From: Nigrospora sphaerica
Lineage: Eukaryota; Ascomycota; Sordariomycetes; Amphisphaeriales; Apiosporaceae
DNA: 64,000 nt
Assembly (NCBI GenBank): GCA_018287875.1
Contig: JAGVVL010000001.1
Coordinates: 2,232,001-2,296,000 of the forward strand
Reading direction: 5' to 3'
The translations under genes were made by a program, and so were the position numbers. Under the pieces are notes generated by a model that saw only the letters and a list, made by a program, of their open reading frames with translations, was not told the origin of the DNA and did no database searches. Shown piece by piece: positions 11,579 through 24,473 of this stretch. Position 1 is the first letter of the stretch. Each line of letters starts with the position of its first letter.

Positions 11579-14031
11579 ATGGGTATCTCAGGTGAGAAAT
11601 GCAATACCAGAGCCGTGTTTTACCCCGAACCTTGGTCTCCAGTTGACGCGCCTTCTCTTATAGGCCTCCTCCCGCTGCTCAAATCGATCCAGCGGCCCAC
11701 TGAGCTGAAAAAGTATCGTGGGGAAACTTTCGGCGTCGATGGCTATGGCTGGTTACACCGTGGTGCTATTTCCTGTGCTATCGAGCTCGCCGAGGGCAAG
11801 CCAACGTGCAAGTCGGTTCATCCTGCCCCCCCGATACCGGTACCGACGATGTTAATATTGCGTACAGATATGTGCGATATGCCATGTCACGGGTTCACAT
11901 GATGAAGCATTTTGGCGTCACACCCTACTTGGTCTTCGACGGCGACTTCCTACCCAGCAAGGCGGGCGAGGAAGCATCCCGGGCAAAGCGGCGTGAACAG
12001 AGCCGAGAGGCAGGCCTAGCGCTTCTGAAGGCCGGCAAACCTTCCCAGGCCTACCGCGAGCTTCAGAAGGCCATTGATATCACCCCGGAGATGGCTCGCG
12101 CTGTCATTGATGAGCTCGAAAAGCACGACATCCCCTACATTGTCGCTCCGTACGAGGCTGATGCTCAGTTGGTCTACCTGGAGCGTCAGGGTATCATCAG
12201 CGGCATCGTCACAGAAGATTCGGATCTCTTGGTCTTCGGGGCGAAGCGACTCATCACCAAGCTGGAGCAGCATGGCCAGTGCGTCGAGATCAACCGTCGG
12301 GACTTTGCAGCCTGTCGTGAGGTTTCTTTAACCGGCTGGACAGATGCACAGTTTCGCCATATGGCCATCTTCAGCGGTTGTGACTATCTCGAGGGCATCA
12401 AGGCCTTTGGACTCAAGACGGCCCATCGAATGATACGACAATACAAGACGCCCGCCAAGGTCGTCCAAATGCTGCAGTTTAGCGGCAAGTACCAAGTCCC
12501 GGCGGACTATTTGAAGCTTTTTCAGCAGGCTGAGATGACCTTTTTGTACCAGCGCGTCTACTGCCCCAAAGCAGAGGAGCTAGTTTTTCTCAACCTTCCC
12601 CCGTCAGATATTGATGTTGACGCCATGCCTTATATCGGGGCTCCTGTCGAACCTCATATATGCAAGCTGGTGGCTTCGGGCCGGTTGAATCCCATGACAA
12701 AAAAGGAGATCTGCCCGCTGCCACTGTCGCCATCTCGAAAACGCCGCGCCCCGTCGAACACCGGCTCCGAACAAGCCCCCATGCGACGACAATCCGAAGC
12801 AAAGACTTCTCGGGCTGACTCTGCGAAGCCTATCGACTCATATTTTGGTGGCGACCGGCGCATACCGCTGGGAAACATGGACCCCAACTGCTTTAATGTC
12901 GATAAGCAGCGGGCCTCCACGTCGAACGAACCCGAGCAGCGTCCGATTGTCTTCCCTCTCCCTCGTCCCTATGTCGCTGAGGAGGCTCTCCAGCCCTCGC
13001 GACCACCTAGACCCTACGTCAGCCAACCTCCCGCTTCTAGGTCTCAGACCATGCGCCGCCGCACAGAGCCAGTTGCCAATCTTCTCATAAATGGCGGCAC
13101 AGGTCTTGGATCTTCATCACGCAGACAGACTGCCGGCCCTGGTACCATCTGGAGCGACTCCAACTCTGGGGGTGTGGCCCCGCCGCCTAAAAAGGCTCGG
13201 CTTTGCGACAGCTCCTCGCTTGAGTCGACATTGGGGAGGGAGAAAAGCAAATTTTTCCCTGCCAGTCAGAAACAGTGCGAAGATACGATCAAGTCAGATG
13301 ACTACCTGTCCGATGATTCTGTCGAGGAAGCCATGAGGGATCTGCCAGACATCGACAGTTGGCACGCTACAAAGGCCAAGAAGGAAATATTGGTATACAC
13401 GGAACCTTCTGAAGACCTCGCAAGGGATACTTCTAAGGATGACGACCAAGGCACGGAGGGCCCAGCTTCGCCTGTCTCTTCGAGCAGAAAGGCGGTACCA
13501 TTGAAGACACCGCTGCAAACCTCTATCAGTCGCTTCGCTTTCAAACAGAGCCAACAATCAACTGGCAGCATGCGTGACAGTGGACGCACCCCCGCGTCGT
13601 CCGCTTCGACTTCGACGGTGCGATCGACCCCCGCGTCTTCAGCGTCGTCGACGACAGCCCCGCGCACCAATGCTTCAACGCCGGCGACTCCTTTCATGAC
13701 ACCTTTGCAAAGACTTGGCTCCCAGGCGCTTCGAGGCGGCAAGCCGCCGTCCACACCCACATTCCCGGCGCCGCGAGCGCTAAAGCGGAGCAACAGAGGG
13801 CGAGCAAGCCTCGAGGCGATTCCAGTCAATGCTGCCTTCGTCCCCCTTCCTCCAGTTGATTTGGAAGAGGTGGAGTCACTTCACCAGCAGGTGGGCAGCG
13901 AAGACCTGTTGGTTCCAGAAAGCGAGAACGAGGATGGCGGATGCGATACAGCAGAACAGGAAAACATGGGCAAGGGCCGGCGCAAGGCATCAAGAAAAAG
14001 CCTCGACCTGTCACGATTCCTGTATTGTTAA
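11579..14031 (+). CDS. EXO1: Exonuclease 1 (5'-3' flap/exonuclease, Rad2/XPG family)
   Basis: Three exons (11579-11591, 11664-11805, 11868-14031) encode 772 residues. The first exon has only 13 nt and codes for M-G-I-S plus one base; joining gives the canonical M-G-I-S-G-L-L-P-L-L start. Metal-binding acids expected for the Rad2 family are all present: D30 (G-V-D-G), D78 (F-D-G-D), E148 and D150 (Y-E-A-D), D169 and D171 (T-E-D-S-D), D224 (S-G-C-D-Y). The N and I nuclease domains cover about residues 1-330 with the helix-two-turn-helix after D224. The remaining 440 residues are Ser/Pro/Thr-rich and probably disordered, as in other EXO1 C-termini that bind mismatch-repair proteins. The enzyme resects DNA ends and excises mismatched strands in the nucleus. 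Intron 2 (62 nt) begins GTGCAAG and ends at TACAG, restoring G-K-P-T-Y-V-R. Confidence 0.96.
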
Positions 14032-14495
14032 AATGGTGGGTCAGCAGGACGCGTGTAGCCGAGACAACGGCCAGAATGATTGGGGGCGTGGCGTTCGGGA
14101 TTCTCATGCCAGGCAAACTGTGCATAGCACCGGTGTTCACATACTGCATTGGTGGGGTTCTGGTTTTAAGGTGGTTGACGGTGTTTACATATGTAGTATA
14201 GACTTTTAGAAACTGCATTGGGTCGGTGTTAGGACCAATGTCCGGGTCCCTAGGTTGAAGTCAATACACGGATGTGAACACGGCGTACTTGGCCCGTTGA
14301 TACTGTACTGTATGCATGCTGCCAGATGGTGTTCTATGCTGTTCTATATTTCCAAGCTGTCGACGCCGCGCAGCTCTCTGTCTCGCGCATGCATCTCGTA
14401 TATTGGCATAATCTACAAAACACGCTTTGTACGTGGCCGTAGTCTTTTTCATAGATGTCGCCCGCCAGTGGTATCCAAAGGGCTCAAGGGACGAC
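14032..14495. other. Convergent 3' gap between EXO1 and methyltransferase
   Basis: This 464-bp stretch separates two convergent genes and should contain both 3' untranslated regions and polyadenylation sites. Nothing else is seen. Confidence 0.5.
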
Positions 14496-15299
14496 TCATG
14501 CCAGGTCTTTCCATTTAAAAACGCACCATTCGTGTAGGGGCTCGTCGTCCAAGCCGTCGAAATCGGCATACTCCTGTCCCTCCTGGACCGTGACGAGGCC
14601 GCGCTCGTCCATAAGCCTCCAAAACTCGCGGGAGTGGTCCAAGTAGCAGACGCGCATAGGCCAGCAGACAATAACTCTGGCCTCGGGCGTCCGGGAGAGG
14701 CAGGCCGTCATGGTGCGGGTCAGGAGCTCCGGGTGGTCCTCGGTATACATAGTGTCGGCGGCCATGACGATGGAGAACTTGTTGGCCTCGTCGGCCACGT
14801 GTATGGTATTGGCGGGCGAGGAAGATGACGAGGGGTCGTAAAGATGAATCTCGGTGGGCGAGTTCCAGTCCAGGGTACCGCAGGCGGCGCCGGCGCCCTC
14901 GGCGGCCAGCACGGCGGCATTGGCGTCGATGTTGGCCTGCAGGCCGGGGACGATGTCGGGCAGCTCGGTCAGCAGGGCGCGGGAGCGCCAGACGCAGGCA
15001 CCGCTGAGGCCCGAGAGGCCGGTGCCGGCGCCCAGCTCAAGGATGCTGAAGCCGTGGCCCGAGGCGGGCGCCGGCAGGACGATGCCGAGCTTGTGCAGCG
15101 TGTTGGACAGCACGACGGACGAGGACCACGTCGTCAGCGTCAGGTTCTCGGCCCGGCAGGCCGTCTCCACGATGGAGAGCGGGATCTGCTCCGAGGCCGT
15201 CTTGGAGATCATATATGTGGAACGCTTGTCCGGGCGCTGCACCTCCTCGGCGGCCGAGGCGGCAGCGGCGGGGTCTGACGGCGGTGCATGGTCCCCCAT
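14496..15299 (-). CDS. Methyltransf_16 family methyltransferase (METTL21/EFM-like)
   Basis: A single exon encodes 267 residues if started at the first true ATG (15299). The frame stays open a little further upstream, but only with a GTG. Motif I for S-adenosylmethionine binding is clear: I-L-E-L-G-A-G-T-G-L-S-G-L at about residues 86-98. A later L-D-W-N-S-P segment (about 143-148) and V-M-A-A-D-T-M-Y match the post-motifs of the lysine methyltransferase family that modifies elongation factors and chaperones. The first 30 residues are Ala/Pro-rich and probably disordered. The precise target (eEF1A, eEF2 or other) cannot be assigned. It converges on EXO1 and diverges from the sugar transporter. 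An upstream exon cannot be excluded. Confidence 0.78.
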   Translation of the reverse strand: MGDHAPPSDPAAAASAAEEVQRPDKRSTYMISKTASEQIPLSIVETACRAENLTLTTWSSSVVLSNTLHKLGIVLPAPASGHGFSILELGAGTGLSGLSGACVWRSRALLTELPDIVPGLQANIDANAAVLAAEGAGAACGTLDWNSPTEIHLYDPSSSSSPANTIHVADEANKFSIVMAADTMYTEDHPELLTRTMTACLSRTPEARVIVCWPMRVCYLDHSREFWRLMDERGLVTVQEGQEYADFDGLDDEPLHEWCVFKWKDLA

Positions 15300-17410
15300 G
15301 GCGGCGTCTGCGTCTTTCCGGGGGGGGGGAGCGTGTTCGGCTGTAGGATCCTCCTGGGCGCAATCCGTCTTCTGACTACGCACTGCGCGATGTTCCTACG
15401 GCACTCCGGGTTGTCACGCTCGGTTAATACTGCAGGGGACGAGCTGATGATGCAGGGCGCGACTGACTACCAGGGCTCACAGGGCTCGCAGGGCTTGATG
15501 GCTATCCATCCTTTACGCGAGGATGTCCATCCTTCCAATAAAAGAGTTGGACCTTTCAAAATGGGAAGTGGGGGTGGGCCTTGCTGTTATAAATGAGCGA
15601 ATAGGGTCACACTATCCCCGGAGTTTGACTTGGAGCCCTGCGGCTTATTCACACCCTCCGGGACCCATCATGGCCTCACATCACATGCCCGCCTTGCATC
15701 CCATATTACCCATCCAAGGGGGACGTCCACGGGTTTGCAGGCTTCGAGCTGTCGCGGTCGACGAGGCTTCCCATGGATCTATCCGTGAGAGGAGGATGGG
15801 CCGGCCGAGTGGACTGCCATCCGTCCATCCGAGTGGCGCAGGATGCGGGACGCCGTGTGTGTACGAGCCCACTCCAATCATACCACGAAGCGTGAACGTT
15901 TGGTCCGAGAAGACGGAAGCAAGGCTTACCAACTGCCATCTCTCGGTGCGCGGCGCAGAATATCGGATCCTGGCCGGTCTTCACCCCCTCGGCCACGGGA
16001 TGCCTTCCCGAACCAGTCCTTGGCCTGATCTACGGGGTTCCCCCTTTAGGCGCGGAATGGCGGCCATGCCAGCCAGCGTGGCAACAACGCCATCCCATCC
16101 CATCCCTGCGTGGGTTGGCCCTGCAGTCACGCACTCGCTTAGAGTCCGGAAAGCCATGCGCGGGACCAGCAACCACTCCCTATTCGTCTTCCGTGCCGCT
16201 TTGTGTGGGCGCTCTGACACCTCCCGGCCTTCCGCGCAAGTTGCTGAGAGGCTATCGCCGTCTTTGTTCGCAAACCAACAACGAGGAGAGGCAGCCATCG
16301 TTCACCCTCGCTTCACGGAGGATCAGTAGTGCCTTGACGAGAGTGGACTCGCTTCCCGGGGACAGCACTTAGCCGGTTTTGCCAGCCTCCTCCCGGGTTT
16401 CCCTCACTTGGCCATGCCATCGCGATATTGCCGCAGGCGACTTTGCGGCACAGACACCTACGTTGCATTGGTGCACCGCGACTCCGTCGCAGCCGACGCG
16501 CCAAGCCGAACCACCTACACCGAATGCCACCAACGGCCTTCTCGTACCATCCTGCTGGGATGCGGAGGTTACGATGCCGCGGGCCTGGGAGCCACGGGGC
16601 ATGCCGGGTCGGAAGAGAAAGGACGTGGCAGGCCAAAATTTACCCTTGTATCCTGGTCATCGGCTTGAGGAGGCGTTGCCGTTTGACCCTGGCCCTTTCC
16701 CCAATCGTACGTTGACTAAGAATTCTTCGGCGGGCAAGCCAAGATGAATGGGCCATCTTGGCGAGGCGCGGATTGGCTGCTTTGGCCCTGGCGGCTGGAA
16801 AACGCGCCGGCAGACAAGCCAGCCAAGGTACCAAGACGTATACCCAAAGGCTTGTCTACGCCATCCAAGCCCGTTCCCGTCTTCAAGATCTGCCCGCGCC
16901 AAGATGCGTTGAGAACCAGAACACCATGAAAGCCGCGAATGCCTGAGGCACTTTGGACATTGCCAGTCGTGATGCGGCGGTGACTGACCCGACCCGACAC
17001 AACGTCGGGCTTCTCCATACACCCGCCTGGGGTCCCCAGATGGGGTGTCGGCTGACGGGCCGTGTTGCAATTTACCCAGCCAGTCAGGTTGCAGCGATCC
17101 ACCTGTGCCCACGGGGTTACGGTGCTTCTCACGGAGAAATGTCGAGGCGACAGCTCTTGGCAGGCCGACGGGGATTCGGGGAAGCTCATCGTAATGGTGC
17201 TCTCGCCTGAGTGGGCAGAACAGGGTCGGATCATATACGAGCGCCGCGGCAGCCGGCAAGGGGCTGCGATATCGTCAGGCGTGCCCTCTGACATATAGAT
17301 GCGCTGTCTGCCGCCCCTCGTCCCCTGCCGTTATCGTTGCTCCTTCCATACCGCCCTGACAACCTTTAAGCCAGTAACAAACGCGACGACCAGGAGCGTG
17401 AGTCCGCATA
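15300..17410. other. Divergent intergenic region, no gene seen
   Basis: Two kilobases separate the methyltransferase start from the transporter start. Long chance frames exist on both strands (for example 268 codons at 15523-16329 and about 190-200 codons on the minus strand at 16657-17294), but they overlap each other, have no recognisable motif and use codons unlike the neighbouring genes. Promoters for both flanking genes are expected here. Confidence 0.5.
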
Positions 17411-19327
17411 ATGGCCGTTCTCAACAAGGGTGCCGGCGCTGCCGACCCCATCATCGCTCGCCTGGTGGCCGAGGATAAGACACCGTGGTACAAGAAGCCC
17501 AACCTGCGAATCCTCTACCTCTGGCTTTTCCTCTGCTGTATGGGTGTGGAGATGACGTCGGGTTTCGACTCCCAGCTCATCAATTCGCTGCAGTTCTCGC
17601 CGCCGTTCAACACCTGTACGCTATGAACCACCCCTCTGTTCCGCCACCCTTGCTGACGGGCATAGACTTTGGAAATGGGCACAAGGACGCCAAGGGCCAC
17701 GATGCCATCGAGCCCAATCTGTTGGGATTCGTCAACGCTTGCTACCAGCTAGGCTCTATTCTTGCCGTCCCTGTCGCGCCGTGGCTCGCTCAGCGCTATG
17801 GTCGTCGCTGGTCCATTATGGTCGGTTCTTTGATCCAGGCTGCCGGTGCCCTTCTGCAAGGCTTCGCCCAGCACGGTAAGTCACGGCCCGTGTAGATGCG
17901 TCGGCTTCACCCGTCTTACTAAATCGCGCTTTCCTTACAGTTGCCATGTATATCGTTGCGCGTATGCTCCTCGGCTTCGGCATCCTCTTCTGCATCATCT
18001 CCGGCTCTTCGCTCATCGGAGAGCTTGGCCACCCGAAAGAGCGACCTACCCTCACTGCCTTCTTCAACGCATCCTACTTCATTGGCGCCATCGTGGCGGC
18101 GGGCATCACTATTGGTACTGTTGATATTGTGGGCGACTGGAGCTGGCGGCTGCCTTCCCTCCTCCAGATCGCCCCTTCGCTTCTGCAGATCTGCACTGTC
18201 TTGTACGGGCTCCCCTAGCCGAGATGGATGGAGCAACCGCTGACACTAATGCAGCATCCTGCCCGAGAGCCCGCGTTACCTCGTTAGCAAGGACCGAGAC
18301 GACGAGGCTCATGCCATCCTGATCAAGTACCACGGCGAGGGCGACGCGCACTCGGAAATTGCGCGTGTCGAGATGGCCCAGATCAAAACCACGATCAAGC
18401 TCGAGATGGAAAATTCTAAGCAATCTTGGACCTCGTTGCTCGCCACGAGCGGGATGCGCCGCCGCGTCTTCCTCTCCGTCTTCATCGGCTTGTTCACCCA
18501 GATGTCGGGCAACACCCTCCTCTCGTACTACTCCAACATCCTCTTCCAGATGATGGGATACACCTCGTCGTTCGCCAAGAGTCGGCTCAACATCGCCAAC
18601 CAGGTCTGGAGCTTCGTCAACGCCAGTATTATTGCCATTTTCGTCACCCGCTTCCGGCGACGCATCATGTTCCAACTGTCGGCTGGCTCCATGCTGGTCG
18701 TCTTCCTAGCCATGACCGTGTCGTTCGCCAAGATCAAGGAGGCCAACGACGCAGGTCTACAGAACAAGGCGGCCGGCATTGCGGCCTTGTTCTGGTACTA
18801 TGCCTACTCAGCCACCTACAATATCGGCAACAACTCCTTAACCTACAGTAAGTTGCCGGCCCCCTCGCCCGTGGCGTCAAGCAGGCAAACGACCGTTCCG
18901 AGCCCCTCTAATGAGAAACAGCTTTCCTTGTGGAACTCTGGCCCTACGCGGTGCGTTCCCGCGGTATTGGTGTTGAGCAGATCTTTGCCAAGCTCGGAGG
19001 ATTCTTTTCGACCTATGTCAACCCACTCGCCATGGATGCTATTGGCTGGAGATTCATGGCTGCCTACACGGGTTGGTTGGGCTTCGAGCTCGGCTTCATC
19101 TACCTGTTCTACCCCGAGACGTACGGCCGCTCGCTGGAAGAATTGGCCTTTTGTAAGTACCTGTCGGCCGTGGTGAGCGCCGCCATGTCGCTAATACCGA
19201 GGTCACAGTGTTCGAGAACGACGAACTCATTGCAAGGCAAGCCGAGGGCACCGAGAAGAACATTCACACCGAGGTCGACGAGGCGTTCGATACCGCACGG
19301 AAGACCGACACCGCCACTCACGTCTAA
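17411..19327 (+). CDS. MFS sugar transporter (lactose permease/hexose transporter-like)
   Basis: Six exons (17411-17615, 17666-17875, 17941-18202, 18255-18847, 18922-19152, 19209-19327) encode 539 residues with about twelve hydrophobic segments. Sugar-porter signatures occur in order: G-R-R-W after TM2 (R-Y-G-R-R-W-S), P-E-S-P-R-Y-L after TM6, and P-E-T-Y-G-R-S-L-E-E after TM12. All five introns are 50-74 nt and keep the frame, with TGAC or CTAAT branch sites and AG acceptors. The sequence around L-V-E-L-W-P-Y is typical of fungal disaccharide and hexose permeases of the LAC12-like group. It probably imports a sugar across the plasma membrane by proton symport; the sugar is not predictable. 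The start ATG is preceded by a CT-rich leader. Confidence 0.93.
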
Positions 19328-21976
19328 GGTGGACGCCGGGAGATGAGAGAGCCTGGGGTGCCCGGGTTTCTTCTCGACGTCGCGGAGACCTGAGGGGGGA
19401 GGAACGGAGGCCTGACATGTATATTCGTCTGCACCTGACCATGATCGGCTTTATTGATGGTCTACTTAAGTACTTCATGGGCCATCGCTTCACCGTTTGA
19501 ACTACGTGAATTGCCTGGCGGCCACGGCTGACAACGTGGAAAGCATATGGATATAGCGCGAGAGGGGTCGAGTGGCGTGCTTAACGCACTGATAGCCCTG
19601 TGTATTCCTTGGCGTCACAATTTTTCCTCTTTTAAGCCACCAAGGTTAGACACCATGTTCCTCATTCCTTCTGCCAAGGGCTTTCGTTCCCTGTGTCGAC
19701 TGGGCGCTGCACGCGCCAGGAAGGTTTCTGTCTACTAAATATGCGAGACTGGCCACCCATCGTCGAGACAGGGCAGTCCCAGATCCGGAGGGTCGCATAC
19801 CGGGCTGCCAGTCTGCCTTGCCTCTGCGGCTTGGTACCTGGTGGCCGCCGAGGCAGCATATGGATGGGATCCATGGCATCGGTTCCCGGGCAGTTGCTAG
19901 TTGAAAGTCTACGTCGCTCCAGTGAATGGTATGGCGCGTACTTCCCAGCTTCCATTATGCAGTATAGACGCTACCCGCGTGCTCATCGCCACGGACTCCA
20001 CTTGTGTCCGATGTACCTGTCTATTCCATTCTGCTGAGTAATAAGAACGCCCCTTCGGTCCTTCCACCATGGCCTTCCACTTGCATACGTATCCGTCGAC
20101 GTACTTACTAACATGGCCCGGGGATGATGGGTCATTATAGACCCATGGCACCCAAGTAGGCAAGTACTTACCTAGGATACTGCCCCGAGCGGCGGATGGA
20201 TGTAGTCGCCGCTACTGCCCGGGCCGGCTGCTGTTGGAGCAGCGAGGACGGGCGGAGAGAACGGCGACTCTGACGCGCCGTGGTCCAGCCTCATGGAAGC
20301 CGCGCCGTGCGAATGGATCCTCTGGGAACTTAAGCCTATGCCACCCGTTTACCAGGGCTCTTCGGCCGGTAAGGTACAGAGACTGGAAGTGCCCATGGAT
20401 AAGACCGCCAATGCGTGGGGTGAGCCGGCGAGGTGGGATCCGTTCCAGTTCATGCATCCATGGCTAGATCGCATCGTCGCCAGGATGAGCCGACCCGCAT
20501 CACGACGGGAGCCTGGCAGCCCCTACCTGACTTTTGGGCTTCCCGCTCGGCTGCCTGGACGGTTGCCTACGTGCATGTGCTGGACAGAGTGGCCCTGGTC
20601 GGCGCTATATGACACGCTTAAGTATGTCTTACCTCGGAGAACACGACGGTGAGCACAGCAATTGCCAGTTGCGACGGTATGCCGGTTGCTTATAGTCGCA
20701 TGCCGGGTTTCGCATGGCCATGGATGATGAGATGATTAATTAACAGCGCCGCATGTGCTGCTTGGTTAACACTCGCGACCATAACCATACATGCATGAGT
20801 GCCTTCTACCGCTGGACACGCACCAAAAACCGCCCCCGCCGAACAGATGATTACCGTCTGCTGATCCCGTCGCACCGACCTCAACGCGCGCAACCAATCG
20901 CGACCCCATCCCATCCCGACCCTTCCCTTCCCTTCCCTTCCCCTCCACCCTCATCCAATCCAGCCTCCCATTCTGTCCCTCCCTTCGGCCACACCACGAC
21001 ACGCAGCAACAGCCACGAGAACCAATCCACCTGGCCTCCAGTGCCACTTAACGAGACTTCCCTGGGTGCCGGAATTCCAGTCACGCAGCCGCGCCGATCG
21101 CATCAGCCGCGTCTTGGGTTCTCCGGGCTTCCCTGGTGCCAACCTGCCGACCAGCCCGATCCGCCGACCTATTTCCCTACCCTAGCCATCATCATACCTC
21201 CAACATACAACTTGTTCTAGGTTGTATCCACTTGGACCACTGTTCTCCATCGACCTGCGTCGCACTGATTGCCCGGCAAGCCCGCCCGGGGCGTGACCCT
21301 TCCCAGCAGCCTGTCTGTCTATCTGCCGCCGCCTGCGCGCGTACTGCTACTGCTTTTACTGCTGCTGCTGCTGCTGCTGCTGCTTGCTGCTCGGCGCCCC
21401 TCCCCCAAGTCAAGTCTCAGTCCACCCGACCCCCCCGACGCCAGCGAAAACCTACCTGGCCTTGCGTAATTACGGGGCTGCGAGCAACCCTGCCCCCAGC
21501 CTACCTACCTACACTCTACTGTACTGTACCTACCCAAGTACCTACGTCGGCCTCGCATACTAACCCAACACCACTAAGCCCGGGTTGCCGCTCGACTCTC
21601 CGGTGACGCATCTTCTTCAGCATCCGTCCCATTTCTCCAGCGTGACTCGAAGAACCCCCGTTCCTCACCTGCACTCCGCCTCCTTCCTTACCCTCTTCCC
21701 TTCCGATCCCCTCCATTGTCCCCGGATTGAAACCCTAGACATTCCACCCTTCAGGTTGTCATCACGGTATTTGCTCGTCGCTCCCTGACGGGCATCTTCC
21801 TGTGAGACACCCCCCCTACACCTGCCAAGATTCCGCCCACCACCAGGAAGCGGAAGGCGGCCGAGGCGAAGATAGCGACTACCACCACCCCGTCCGCTCC
21901 CAAGGCCCCCAAGAGAGGCCCCCGCGCAGCCGAACACCATAAGCAGGAGCCCGCTCCGCCGACGCCCACCACAGGC
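19328..21976. other. Intergenic region with GTAC/CCTA patches and CT-rich leader
   Basis: No gene is seen between the transporter stop and the RBR ligase start. A cluster of AAGTACTTACCTAGG-like words lies at about 20095-20175, and TACCTACC words recur at 21501-21546. From about 20,890 the plus strand becomes C/T-rich, as expected of a long promoter and 5' leader for the RBR gene. A GCT trinucleotide run is at 21361-21383. Confidence 0.5.
21361..21383 (+). repeat. (GCT)n microsatellite
   Basis: Seven and two-thirds uninterrupted GCT units lie about 600 bp before the RBR ligase ATG, in its presumed promoter or leader. Confidence 0.85.
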
Positions 21977-23852
21977 ATGGATTCCGACGAGGAGTTCATG
22001 TCCACTGTTAGCAGTGACGATGATATCATGCTGGACGACACCGAGAACGACGATCTGTCCGGCGCCGAGGAGGGTGAGTATGCTCCCCGCCGCCACCTAT
22101 ATGCATGCTTTCATCCAGAAACTACACCGTCACCATTCCCTCCGCCCTCACTGCCCCTCCTCCGTTAGGGACACTCGTGTCGCCGTGCGCTGTTCTGGTA
22201 CTCACGAATGGGTCCCGGCCGCCTGTGTAACCTCGCCGCACAGTATCCTGTGGCGAACCGCTTTAACGTCGTTGTTGTGCAAAGACTAACTGGTTGCCCC
22301 GTGTGCAGAGTTCGATGCCTTCGATGACGAACCGGACGAGGAGCCGGAACTGGGCTCGCAGAAAAGCCAGCAGAAGAAAGTTGCCTATGACGTTAGCTAC
22401 TGCGTCTACAGCCCCGGAGACATCCAGAAGCAGCAGGATGAGATGATGGACGAAGTCAACATGATTCTCGAGATGAGGAAAGAAGACGCAGCCATATTAC
22501 TGCGACACTTTCGCTGGAACAAAGAACGCCTAATGGAGGACTACATGGATCGGCCCAACAAGGTCCTCGAGGCCGCTGGCCTGGGCTCCAACGCTGGCCA
22601 GTCCCCCAAACTCGAAGTCATCCCGAACTTCATGTGCGATATTTGCTGCGACGACGAGGAAGGACTTCAGAGCTTTGCCATGAAGTGTGGACACCGCTAC
22701 TGTGTAGACTGCTACCGACAGTATCTCACACAAAAGATTCGCGAGGAGGGCGAGGCCGCACGCATACAATGTCCTGCCGACGGCTGCTCCAAGATCATGG
22801 ACGCTCGCTCGCTCGACCTGCTGGTGACGCCCGACCTGGCCGATCGCTACCAGACGCTGCTTAACCGAACCTATGTCGAGGACAAGGACACGCTCAAGTG
22901 GTGCCCGGCCCCGGATTGTGAGAACGCCATCGAGTGCGGCATTAAGAAGAAGGACCTCGACAAGGTGGTGCCCACGGTTGCTTGCAAGTGCGGATACCGG
23001 TTCTGCTTTGGCTGCATCCTAAGCGACCACCAGCCGGCTCCATGCGAGCTGGTAAAGCGGTGGCTCAAGAAGTGCGCCGACGATAGTGAAACGGCCAACT
23101 GGATTTCGGCGAACACGAAGGAATGTCCTCGGTGCAACTCAACGATAGAGAAAAACGGCGGTTGCAACCACATGACTTGCCGCAAATGCAAACATGAGTT
23201 TTGCTGGATGTGTATGGGTCTTTGGTCCGAACACGGCACGAGCTGGTATAACTGCAACCGGTTCGAGGAGAAAAGCGGCACCGATGCTCGCGATGCCCAG
23301 GCCAAGTCCCGCGTGTCTCTGGAGAGATATCTCCACTACTACAACCGATATGCCAACCACGAGCAGTCGGCGCGCCTGGACAAGGACATGTACACCAAGA
23401 CGGAGAAGAAGATGGTGCAGCTGCAGACGGCTTCGGGCATGTCCTGGATTGAGGTGCAGTACCTTAATTCGGCATCGCAAGCACTGCAGACGTGCCGACA
23501 GACGCTCAAGTGGACCTACGCCTTCGCTTTCTACCTGGCTCGAAACAACCTGACCGAAATCTTCGAGGACAACCAGAAAGACCTGGAGATGGCCGTGGAG
23601 AACCTGTCTGAGATGTTTGAGAAACCCATCTCCGAGCTCGCCGACTCGAAGCTCAAGGTAGACATCATGGACAAGACGTCGTATTGCAACAAGCGAAGAG
23701 TCATTCTCCTTGAGGATACCGCGGACAACCTGGCAAATGGTAAGGCGGCCCCCAAGGTCTGAGCGCTGTCACACGACATGCCGGTTACTAACTCGTTGAC
23801 AGGGCTCTGGAGTTTCAACGTAGAGCTGAAGAACGGCGGAAACCGGAAATAG
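21977..23852 (+). CDS. Ariadne-type RBR E3 ubiquitin ligase
   Basis: Three exons (21977-22073, 22309-23739, 23803-23852) encode 525 residues. The N-terminus M-D-S-D-E-E-F is followed by an acidic region. RING1 starts at C142 (M-C-D-I-C-C) and includes K-C-G-H-R-Y-C. An IBR domain follows with C-K-C-G-Y-R-F-C. RING2 has E-C-P-R-C and G-G-C-N-H-M; C318 in this motif is the position of the catalytic cysteine that forms the thioester with ubiquitin in Ariadne proteins. The rest is the helical Ariadne domain that autoinhibits the ligase. The last exon is tiny (50 nt) and encodes the conserved end L-W-S-F-N-V-E-L. Intron 1 (235 nt) is long for this window; its branch site is GACTAAC. The protein probably acts in the cytoplasm or nucleus with an E2 of the UbcH7 class and perhaps cullins. 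Confidence 0.95.
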
Positions 23853-24473
23853 ATGTATCCGAGGCACCCAGATGCGGCATCAAGACGACTCGCAGATGCG
23901 TGGCAATGCTGCCGCACAGTTTGCCTCTGGGCATGACGGCGGGGCCGATGACCCGGGGATCGCCGAAGATGGGCTGAGGGTAAAGTGTCGTATTCGCCTG
24001 CCGGGTGGCTGTGCGCGGCGACGCCAACAACAGGACACTTCTGATGGCTGGAAGCAGGTCTTACATGGGCATGTAGTTAGAGGGGCATTTTAGGCATGAA
24101 GCTCTCATGCGAGCATCAACAGCGCGGAGTGTGGGACGCTCTTGGAGGATTGGTATTTGTGAGCGACGTTTTTGGAGGCGGCGCCCCGGCGTTCATATAC
24201 ATGGGCTTTGCTTTCCCCCTCTTTCAGCATTCACCAACCGTGTGCCTTGAGCGTTTGTGCACAACTCCAATCGATTCCGTTGTTATCGCTGACTGGCTTC
24301 CTTGTGTCGTGGCCAGCTGATTTTTGCATTGCGGCTTCGGCTTGTTCAATAAGCATTTGATTAGTTTGGATTGAATTTTGATAACCGAGTTATGGTAGAT
24401 TGTCCTGGCCATTTCATCGCTCATACAGCGTTCTTTTTTCTCCGCTTTTTATTCGAGTCGCTCTTCTCTCTCG
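23853..24473. other. Convergent 3' gap between RBR ligase and peroxiredoxin
   Basis: A 621-bp stretch between two convergent genes. It has AT-richer sequence near 24,330-24,440 that could hold polyadenylation signals for both. No gene is seen. Confidence 0.5.

Noticed and set aside
15523..16329. 268-codon open frame on the plus strand
   Set aside because: No recognisable domain, no codon preference like the neighbours, and overlapping chance frames in other phases.
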